NCBI GenBank assembly: GCA_021780275.1
Contig: JAJXZC010000605.1
Coordinates: 1 to 11,570, forward strand
Origin: Pseudomonadota bacterium
Lineage (GTDB): Bacteria > Pseudomonadota > Alphaproteobacteria > Parvibaculales > Parvibaculaceae
Direction of reading: 5' to 3'
DNA: 11,570 nt
Shown here piece after piece: positions 6,430-11,570 of the stretch; the first letter of the stretch is position 1, and each line of letters starts with the position of its first letter. The notes beneath the pieces are model-generated. The model saw only the letters and a program-made list of their open reading frames with translations. It was not told the DNA's origin and ran no database searches. Made by a program: the position numbers and the translations under genes.

Positions 6430-8010
6430 ATGAATATTGCACATAGCGCGGCGGCGAGCCGCGAGGCGGCCGCTGCCGCGGGAATGGTCCTCGCTTGGCA
6501 TGCCGCTCAGGCCCCCGATCGTCCGGCGATCCTTTCGGCGGCGGGTAATCGCAGCTATGCGGAACTCAATGCGCGCGCGAACCAGCTCGTCCGCGCGCTG
6601 CGTCGCGCCGGCCTGCGCCACGGAGACGCCGTTGCGCTCCTCTGCTCCAACCGACCCGAATTCGTCGAGGTTGTTGCGGCGTGCCAGCGCGGCGGTTTTC
6701 GTCTGACGCCGGTGAACTGGCATCTCAAGGGGTCCGAGGTCGGCTATATCGTCGACAATTGCGAGGCGAAGGCTTTCATCGCCGATGTGCGCTTCGCAGG
6801 CAATGCCACTGAAGCCGCCTCGATGGCGCCGGCGGCGCATGTGCGGCTCGCGGTCGGCGGCGATATTTCGGGCTTCGTTTCTTATGACGATGTCGTGAGT
6901 CCCGAGACGCATCACGATCTTGATGATCCGGTGCTCGGCACACAGATGATGTACACCTCGGGCACGACGGGGTATCCGAAAGGCGTCTTCCGGCGCGAGG
7001 CGCCGCCGGTCGCGCCGCTTCAGCTGAAGCTCGCCGAGACGGCGCAGTTCCGTCCGGGCGAGGACATGGCGCTCGTCACCGGGCCGCTCTATCACGCGGC
7101 GCCGCTCGCGCTCAATCTCGTATTCCCGCTCAATGCCGGCGTCGGCTGCGTTCTGATGGACAAATGGGACGCCGAGGAGACGTTGCGGCTGGTCGAGGAG
7201 CATGGAGTGACGCATACGCATGTCGTGCCGACGATGCTTCACCGCATGCTGGGCCTGCCGCCCGAGGTGCGGGATAAATACGATTCTTCGACGCTGCGGT
7301 GGATACTGCACGGCGCCGCGCCTTGCCCCGCGCATGTGAAGCAGAACAGCATTGAATGGTTCGGTCCCGTTGTTTTCGAATATTACGCGGCGACCGAGGG
7401 CGGCGGCGTCTTCGTCGAAAGCGAGGAATGGCTGACAAAACCCGGCACGGTTGGCCGCGCGCTTCCCGGCGTCGAGTTGGTCGTCGTCAACGATGCGGGC
7501 GAGCCTGCATCCGCGAACGAGGTCGGCACGATCTATTTCAAGGCGCCCGAGCAGGGGCGCTTCGAATATTTCAAGGCGCCGGAAAAGACCGAGGGCGCCT
7601 ATCGCGGCGACCACTTCACGATGGGCGACATGGGTTATCTCGATGAGGACGGGTTCCTGTTCCTCACCGGGCGGAGCGCCGAAGTCATCATCTCGGGCGG
7701 TGTGAATATCTATCCCGTCGAAATCGACGAGGAGATACTGAAGCATCCTGCTGTCTTCGATGTCGCTGCCGTCGGCGTGCCGAACGAAGAGTGGGGCGAG
7801 GAGATCAAGGCGGTTGTGCAGCTCAAGGAGGGCGTCGCGCCGAGCGAGGAGCTGAAACGGGAGCTTCTGGCCTTCGCCGCCGAGCGGCTTCCCGGTTACA
7901 AGCGCCCGCGCTCTGTCGACTTCACGGACGATCTTCCGCGCATGCCGTCGGGCAAGATCGTCCGGCGCTCCGTGCGTGACCGCTACTGGGAGGGCGACAA
8001 GAAGATCTGA
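6430..8010 (+). CDS. AMP-binding acyl-CoA synthetase (fatty-acid CoA ligase type)
   Basis: The 526-residue product is a full-length ANL-superfamily acyl-CoA synthetase, expected to form an acyl-CoA from a carboxylic acid, ATP and CoA. The canonical P-loop YTSGTTGYPKG is at 175-185. PLYHAAPLAL, VVPTMLHRML, YYAATEGGG (A5), MGDMGYLDEDGFLFLTGR (A7/A8) and SGGVNIYPVEID follow. The C-terminal adenylation Lys is Lys509 in PSGKIVRRS. It shares several blocks with the minus-strand ligase at 3663-5123, for example DAEETLR, the VPTM.HR block, KYD and AAPCPA, so the two are paralogues, but the P-loop differs. The chain length or ring type of the substrate cannot be told. ATG at 6430 has GGGGAGGG just upstream; Met19 is a possible alternative because residues 1-18 are Ala-rich and probably disordered. 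It is divergent from the LpxR-like gene and followed by a hairpin. Confidence 0.94.
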   Translation: MNIAHSAAASREAAAAAGMVLAWHAAQAPDRPAILSAAGNRSYAELNARANQLVRALRRAGLRHGDAVALLCSNRPEFVEVVAACQRGGFRLTPVNWHLKGSEVGYIVDNCEAKAFIADVRFAGNATEAASMAPAAHVRLAVGGDISGFVSYDDVVSPETHHDLDDPVLGTQMMYTSGTTGYPKGVFRREAPPVAPLQLKLAETAQFRPGEDMALVTGPLYHAAPLALNLVFPLNAGVGCVLMDKWDAEETLRLVEEHGVTHTHVVPTMLHRMLGLPPEVRDKYDSSTLRWILHGAAPCPAHVKQNSIEWFGPVVFEYYAATEGGGVFVESEEWLTKPGTVGRALPGVELVVVNDAGEPASANEVGTIYFKAPEQGRFEYFKAPEKTEGAYRGDHFTMGDMGYLDEDGFLFLTGRSAEVIISGGVNIYPVEIDEEILKHPAVFDVAAVGVPNEEWGEEIKAVVQLKEGVAPSEELKRELLAFAAERLPGYKRPRSVDFTDDLPRMPSGKIVRRSVRDRYWEGDKKI

Positions 8011-8033
8011 CCTGACAGAACCGGCGATCCCGG

Positions 8034-8061
8034 CGCGCCGCTTTGGCAAGGCGGCGCGTTT
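8034..8061 (+). terminator. Candidate intrinsic terminator after the second ligase
   Basis: CGCGCCGC (8034-8041) and GCGGCGCG (8051-8058) form a perfect 8-bp GC stem around a 9-nt loop. TTT (8059-8061) follows and then TGCGTGT. The hairpin starts 23 bp after the ligase stop, so it probably separates the ligase transcript from the MFS gene. The short T-tract lowers confidence. Confidence 0.5.
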
Positions 8062-8102
8062 GCGTGTAAACATCGCATAGCGGATCATCCGGGATCGAAT
8101 TC

Positions 8103-9287
8103 ATGGCCACGCAGGACTTCGGCAGAAAACACCTGAAGTTTGTGGTCATCCTCGGCGCGCTCTCCGCCTTTGCGCCGCTGTCGATCGACATGTATCTGCC
8201 TGCCTTTCCTGCCATCGCCGCGCATTTCCACGCGAGCGCTGGCGAAGTGCAGGCGACGCTCGCCATATATTTCGTCGGTCTCGCGCTGGGGCAGAGCGTA
8301 CTTGGGCCGCTCTCCGACCGTACCGGACGCCTGCCGCCCATGCTTCTCGGCATCGGCGCCTTTGTGCTCGGCGCCGTCTGGGCCGCGCGGGCGCCCGATA
8401 TTGAAAGCCTCTCCGCAGCGCGCTTCGTTCAGGCGCTGGGCGGCTGTGCGGGCATCGTCGTTTCGCGCGCCATGGTGCGCGATCTCTTCGATGAGCGGGC
8501 CTCGGCGCAGGTCTTCTCGATGCTGATGCTGGTGATGGGCCTGGCCCCCATTCTCGCGCCGATGATAGGCGGCGTTCTCATTGCCCATTATCACTGGCCC
8601 GTCATTTTCTGGTGTCTCGCGGGCTTTGGGCTTGTCTGCTTCATCGCGGTCTGGCTCGGCCTCGGCGAGACGCTGCCACACGAGAAGCGTTCGCATGGCG
8701 GACTTGGCCATGTGCTGCGCGCTTATGTGGGGCTTTTCGGCGATCGGTCATTCATGGCGTTTTCGCTTGCCAATGCCTGCATCTCGGCGGCCATGTTCGC
8801 CTATATCACGGGCTCACCCTTCGTCTTCATCACGCTTCATGGGTTGAGCCCCGAACACTACGCGATGGTCTTCGGGCTCAATGCGTTCAGTCTCATTGCA
8901 GCCTCGCAAATGAACGCATTTCTGCTGAGGCGCATGTCGGGCCGCGCGATCCTCAATGTGTCGATGACAGTGCATCTCGCAGCGGCGATGGCGCTTGTCG
9001 GGGTCTGTGTTCTGCTGCCCGCCGCGCTCGCGCCTTTGATGGTGTGCCTCGTTGTGCTGCTGGGAAGTCTCGGCTTCATCGGCGCCAATGCGACGGCGGC
9101 GGCCATGGCGCGGGCGGGAGCGCGCATCGGCGCGGCGGCGGCGCTCACCGGCATCATCCAGTTCGCGCTTGCCGCTGGCGCCGGGGCGCTCGTCGGCGCG
9201 CTCAATGACGGTACGGCCATGCCGATGGCGCTTTCCATCGCGGGCCTGAGCCTCGCGGGTACGACCGCGAGGCTCTTTGCGCGTTAG
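8103..9287 (+). CDS. Bcr/CflA-family MFS drug exporter
   Basis: The 394-residue product is an inner-membrane 12-helix major facilitator, usual for the drug:H+ antiporter Bcr/CflA group (about 400 residues). SIDMYLPAFP (27-36) at the end of helix 1 is characteristic of this group. The MFS motif A appears as GPLSDRTGR (68-76) between helices 2 and 3. RFVQALGGCAG and SRAMVRDLF in helix 4 and its end also match Bcr proteins. Members export drugs such as bicyclomycin, chloramphenicol or sulfonamides, and some export amino acids or dipeptides; the natural substrate here is unknown. The ribosome binding site is weak (a GGGAT a few bases before the ATG), but the start agrees with the family N-terminus. 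It is probably its own transcription unit, because a hairpin lies upstream. Its stop is only 6 bp from the convergent acyl-CoA dehydrogenase stop. Confidence 0.93.
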   Translation: MATQDFGRKHLKFVVILGALSAFAPLSIDMYLPAFPAIAAHFHASAGEVQATLAIYFVGLALGQSVLGPLSDRTGRLPPMLLGIGAFVLGAVWAARAPDIESLSAARFVQALGGCAGIVVSRAMVRDLFDERASAQVFSMLMLVMGLAPILAPMIGGVLIAHYHWPVIFWCLAGFGLVCFIAVWLGLGETLPHEKRSHGGLGHVLRAYVGLFGDRSFMAFSLANACISAAMFAYITGSPFVFITLHGLSPEHYAMVFGLNAFSLIAASQMNAFLLRRMSGRAILNVSMTVHLAAAMALVGVCVLLPAALAPLMVCLVVLLGSLGFIGANATAAAMARAGARIGAAAALTGIIQFALAAGAGALVGALNDGTAMPMALSIAGLSLAGTTARLFAR

Positions 9288-9293
9288 GGCCTG

Positions 9294-10493
9294 TTAGAGC
9301 CCAAGAACGGCTTTCGACAGCACGTTGCGCTGAATTTCATTCGAGCCGCCATAGATCGTGGAGGCGCGGCCGAAACCATAGCTCGCATAGATCGTCTCGC
9401 CATAGGCAGGGCCGACGATCGCTTCATTGCTGCGGCCTTCGAGCCGGTCGCGATGCGAGGCCAGCGCGTAATAGCCGATGGCTTCCATGGCGAGGGTCTG
9501 GAGCGACTGCTGCACTTCCGTGCCGAGGATCTTGAGGATCGAGGCTTCGACGCCGACGCTGCCGCCCTTTTCGGTGGTGGCGAGGATGCGCAGATTGGTG
9601 ACCTCGAGTGCTGCGAGCTTCACCTCGACCTCGGCCAGCGCGGCCTGCCACGCCTGATCGTCGGCGAGGCGCTTTCCGTCATCCGCGCGCTCGGCGCTTG
9701 CAATGAGGTGAAGCTCCTCGGCAGCTTTCTTCGACGAGGCGACGCCTGCGATGCCCGTCCGCTCATGGGCGAGCAGGAACTTCGCATAGGTCCAGCCCTT
9801 GTTCTCCTCGCCGATGCGGTTCGCTACCGGCACGCGCACATCCTCGAAGAAGACTTCGTTGAGGTGGTGCAACTCGTCGATGGAGACGATGGGGCGCACG
9901 GTGATGCCCGGCGTCTTCATGTCGATGAGGAGGAAAGAGATGCCCTCCTGCGGCTTTGACTGGTCGTCGGTGCGGACGAGGCAGAAGATCCAGTCCGCCT
10001 CATGGGCATAGGAGGTCCAGATCTTCTGGCCGTTGACGACATAGTGGTCGCCATCCCGCACGGCTTTGGTCTTCAGCGATGCGAGGTCGGAGCCCGAACC
10101 CGGCTCCGAATAGCCCTGGCACCACCAGACATCGCCCGACAAGATGCCCGGAATGTGCTGTGCCTTCTGCGCCTCGATGCCGAAGGTGTAGATGACCGGG
10201 CCGACCATGGAGAGGCCGAAGGGCATGAGCGACGGGGCGCCGGCCTGCGCGCATTCTTCCTGGAAAATGTGCTGCTGCGTCAGCGTCCAGCCCGTGCCGC
10301 CTGCGGCCTTGGGCCAGGCAGGGGCGATCCAGCCCTGTTCATAGAGGGTGCGATGCCATTTCTTGAGCACAGGCTTGGGGACGCTGATGCCGACGGAATG
10401 CGCCTCCGCGACGTCGCGGGGCAGCTTTTCATTCAGGAAAGCCCGCACTTCCTGCCGGAATGCCTCATCCTCTGGGTTCAACGAAAGCTGCAT
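9294..10493 (-). CDS. Acyl-CoA dehydrogenase family protein (PimC/FadE-like)
   Basis: The 399-residue product is a FAD-dependent acyl-CoA dehydrogenase, the first oxidation step of beta-oxidation, passing electrons to electron-transfer flavoprotein. The FAD/substrate segment is GYSEPGSGSDLASLKTKA (127-144), followed by VVNGQKIWTS (152-161) and FFEDVRVP (215-222). The C-terminal motif is IYGGSNEIQRNVLSKAVLGL. Gly382 stands where medium-chain dehydrogenases carry the catalytic Glu (YEGT). Glu244 in AHERTGIAG is a candidate base, by analogy with isovaleryl-CoA-type enzymes. The sequence resembles, from memory, the large subunits of pimeloyl-CoA dehydrogenase or mycobacterial FadE heteromers, which often have a partner gene; none is next to it. 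ATG at 10493 has GGAGG seven bases upstream; a longer frame to 10556 lacks such a site and runs into the divergent promoter region. The substrate is unknown. Confidence 0.94.
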   Translation of the reverse strand: MQLSLNPEDEAFRQEVRAFLNEKLPRDVAEAHSVGISVPKPVLKKWHRTLYEQGWIAPAWPKAAGGTGWTLTQQHIFQEECAQAGAPSLMPFGLSMVGPVIYTFGIEAQKAQHIPGILSGDVWWCQGYSEPGSGSDLASLKTKAVRDGDHYVVNGQKIWTSYAHEADWIFCLVRTDDQSKPQEGISFLLIDMKTPGITVRPIVSIDELHHLNEVFFEDVRVPVANRIGEENKGWTYAKFLLAHERTGIAGVASSKKAAEELHLIASAERADDGKRLADDQAWQAALAEVEVKLAALEVTNLRILATTEKGGSVGVEASILKILGTEVQQSLQTLAMEAIGYYALASHRDRLEGRSNEAIVGPAYGETIYASYGFGRASTIYGGSNEIQRNVLSKAVLGL

Positions 10494-10503
10494 CTCAAAT
10501 CCT

Positions 10504-10514
10504 CCAATGATTGG
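10504..10514. other. 11-bp palindrome at the acyl-CoA dehydrogenase leader
   Basis: CCAAT-G-ATTGG is a perfect 5+1+5 palindrome that starts at the GGAGG ribosome binding site of the dehydrogenase gene. It could hold the site in a small hairpin or be a coincidence. The remainder of the 142-bp divergent spacer (10494-10635) holds the candidate MAPEG promoter and nothing else recognisable. Confidence 0.2.
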
Positions 10515-10578
10515 CCGGGAGAATAATTCGAAGGACGGGGCCTGCGCCAGTCCCAAGGGGCGCCGGCCGAACGGGGCA

Positions 10579-10608
10579 TTGGCGCGGAAGGTCGCACCCC
10601 TCTAGTAT
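10579..10608 (+). promoter_or_regulatory. Candidate sigma70-type promoter for the MAPEG gene
   Basis: TTGGCG (10579-10584) and TAGTAT (10603-10608) are separated by 18 bp; each matches four of six consensus bases. A start near 10615 would precede the GGGGAGG ribosome binding site at 10623-10629. The geometry is good, the assignment is unproven. Confidence 0.35.
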
Positions 10609-10635
10609 GCCTGCGGCTTCAAGGGGAGGAATCAC

Positions 10636-11043
10636 ATGCCATTCGCCTATCCGCACACGGGCCTCGTGACCGTGCTTTCGCTGCTCGTCTATTTCTGGAT
10701 GGCGCTCAATGTAGGGCGCGCCCGCACAAAGCACGGCGTTCCTGCGCCTGCGATGAACGGACCGGAAGAACTCATGCGCTATATCCGCGTTCATGAGAAC
10801 ACGCTGGAAGGCCTCGTTCTCTTCCTGCCCGCGCTCTGGCTCTTCGCGCTCACGACGCATGACCTCTGGGCAGCGGCCATCGGCATCTTCTATCCGGTCG
10901 GGCGTATCATCTATGCGCGCGGCTATTATAACGCGGCCGAGAAGCGCGAACTGGGCTTCACCATCGGCATTCTGGCGACCGCCGTTCTTGTGGTCGGCTC
11001 GCTCATCACGCTCATCATGGCCGCCTTCTCGGCGCATGTCTGA
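10636..11043 (+). CDS. MAPEG-family membrane protein (glutathione S-transferase-like)
   Basis: The 135-residue product has the normal length and four-helix topology of bacterial MAPEG proteins (membrane-associated proteins in eicosanoid and glutathione metabolism). Helix 1 is about 9-26. The signature follows as NGPEELMRYIRVHENTLEG (41-59), with the conserved Arg51, Asn55 and Glu58, then a hydrophobic helix. GRIIYARGYY (89-98) is the second family motif, with its Arg and Tyr residues, and a last helix follows at about 107-130. Known members are integral membrane trimers that use glutathione as co-substrate or bind lipids. The bacterial role here, perhaps detoxification of electrophiles or lipid peroxides, is an inference. 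GGGGAGG six bases before the ATG supports the start. It is a single-gene unit, divergent from the acyl-CoA dehydrogenase and closed by a strong hairpin. Confidence 0.92.
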   Translation: MPFAYPHTGLVTVLSLLVYFWMALNVGRARTKHGVPAPAMNGPEELMRYIRVHENTLEGLVLFLPALWLFALTTHDLWAAAIGIFYPVGRIIYARGYYNAAEKRELGFTIGILATAVLVVGSLITLIMAAFSAHV

Positions 11044-11053
11044 GGCATAAGCA

Positions 11054-11081
11054 GAAGGGCCGGTGTTTCCACCGGCCCTTC
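11054..11081. terminator. Strong bidirectional hairpin between MAPEG and alpha/beta hydrolase genes
   Basis: GAAGGGCCGGTG (11054-11065) and its exact complement CACCGGCCCTTC (11070-11081) form a perfect 12-bp stem with a TTTC tetraloop. It lies 10 bp after the MAPEG stop and about 41 bp from the convergent hydrolase stop, so it can serve both genes. The T-rich tract TTGTTTTTATT (11101-11111) is 19 nt past the stem, too far for a classic intrinsic terminator. Even so, stem strength and position make termination or 3'-end protection likely. Confidence 0.65.
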
Positions 11082-11122
11082 GCTCCTATCCAACGCCTGC
11101 TTGTTTTTATTGACGCCGAATT

Positions 11123-11570
11123 TCAACCGAGCTTTCCGAGCGCGGCGACGACCTGCTCGGTCTTTTCCATCGTCACCATGTGGCTTGCTTCCGCGATGGA
11201 GACGAGCTCCGCGCCCTTGATCGCCTTCTTCCACGCATGGGCGTAGGCAGGCGGAATGAGCCTGTCGCTGTCGCCCCAGACGAGAACCGTCTTCGCCTTC
11301 ACGCGATAGAGCCGCTGCGCGAGCCCGCGATCGGGGATCGGGAAGAGAATTTTCCCCGCCATGCCCATCTGCCGGGCATTCATGACGAGGAAGGCCTTCA
11401 GCCATTCCGGATCGTCGAGCGCCACACCCGCCGTCATGAGCTTCGTGCCCGCTTCCACATCGTGGAAAAGATATTGCGGCATCTCATAGGGCAGCATGGC
11501 GAAGATGTCGGGGATCGGATGATCGTCGAGCCACAAGCCCGCGGGGCAGATGAGTGCGAGACGCGAAAAA
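11123..11570 (-). CDS. Alpha/beta-fold hydrolase, C-terminal part (truncated by window edge)
   Basis: The minus-strand frame is open from the right edge to the stop at 11123-11125, giving about 148 residues. It begins inside a strand reading RLALICPAGLWLDD, which is typical of the stretch after the nucleophile elbow in alpha/beta hydrolases. A cap-like helical region follows, then VLVWGDSDRLIPP with the acid Asp of the triad, and AEASHMVTMEK with the catalytic His. The nucleophile (usually Ser in GxSxG) lies outside the window, so activity cannot be confirmed. Family members hydrolyse esters, epoxides, haloalkanes or C-C bonds; the GDSDRLIPP form suggests an esterase or meta-cleavage hydrolase-like enzyme, but this is loose. 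The true start is outside; a TTG near 11536 is internal. It converges on the MAPEG gene, with the strong hairpin between them. Confidence 0.87.
   Translation of the reverse strand, partial: FSRLALICPAGLWLDDHPIPDIFAMLPYEMPQYLFHDVEAGTKLMTAGVALDDPEWLKAFLVMNARQMGMAGKILFPIPDRGLAQRLYRVKAKTVLVWGDSDRLIPPAYAHAWKKAIKGAELVSIAEASHMVTMEKTEQVVAALGKLG

Noticed and set aside
6269..6442. A 58-residue N-terminal extension of the LpxR-like gene
   Set aside because: It would overlap the start of the divergent ligase, remove the signal peptide from the N-terminus and occupy the promoter region; the ATG at 6268 begins a textbook signal peptide.
6049..8088. A 679-codon minus-strand open frame opposite the second ligase and the LpxR-like gene
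   Set aside because: It is antisense to two genes with clear family motifs, is rich in Arg/Asp/His as expected for a GC-rich shadow frame, and shows no domain I recognise.
10494..10556. A 21-residue N-terminal extension of the acyl-CoA dehydrogenase
   Set aside because: The ATG at 10493 has an ideal GGAGG seven bases upstream and matches the family N-terminus; the extension has no such site.

Overview
This window looks like ordinary chromosomal DNA from a GC-rich, Gram-negative proteobacterium, most likely an alphaproteobacterium with a large fatty-acid or acyl-CoA catabolic repertoire. A Parvibaculum-like or related rhizobial-order host is a guess from gene content and codon style, not a demonstrated assignment. 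The GC-rich third positions, the GGAGG-type ribosome binding sites and an LpxR-like outer-membrane lipid A enzyme support this. I found no rRNA, tRNA, CRISPR array, insertion sequence, integrase or phage gene, and no break in base composition that would suggest recent transfer.

Layout, left to right: (1) a minus-strand pair, a crotonase-family enoyl-CoA hydratase/isomerase (819-1607) followed by the N-terminal part of an N-acyl-D-amino-acid deacylase-type amidohydrolase that runs off the left edge (1-732); (2) a divergent 158-bp spacer and a plus-strand Kup potassium transporter (1766-3652, TTG start); (3) a convergent minus-strand acyl-CoA ligase of the SGGSTG P-loop type (3663-5123), preceded on the same strand by an LpxR-like lipid A 3'-O-deacylase (5219-6268); (4) a divergent plus-strand second acyl-CoA ligase (6430-8010) with a hairpin behind it, then a Bcr/CflA-type MFS drug exporter (8103-9287); (5) a convergent minus-strand acyl-CoA dehydrogenase (9294-10493); (6) a divergent plus-strand MAPEG-family membrane protein (10636-11043) ending at a strong 12-bp-stem hairpin; (7) the C-terminal part of a minus-strand alpha/beta hydrolase that enters from the right edge (11123-11570).

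The common theme is acyl-CoA metabolism. Two ligases that activate carboxylic acids, one acyl-CoA dehydrogenase and one crotonase could supply the activation, oxidation and hydration steps of a beta-oxidation-like route. They lie in separate transcription units on both strands, so a shared pathway is inference. Kup, the MFS exporter and the MAPEG protein are envelope or housekeeping functions with no obvious link. I did not find a convincing undescribed multi-gene system. The points most worth a second look are the crotonase with His in place of the second catalytic Glu, the two related ligases flanking an LpxR-like enzyme whose active-site residues are all present, and a few short inverted repeats in spacers that could be operators.
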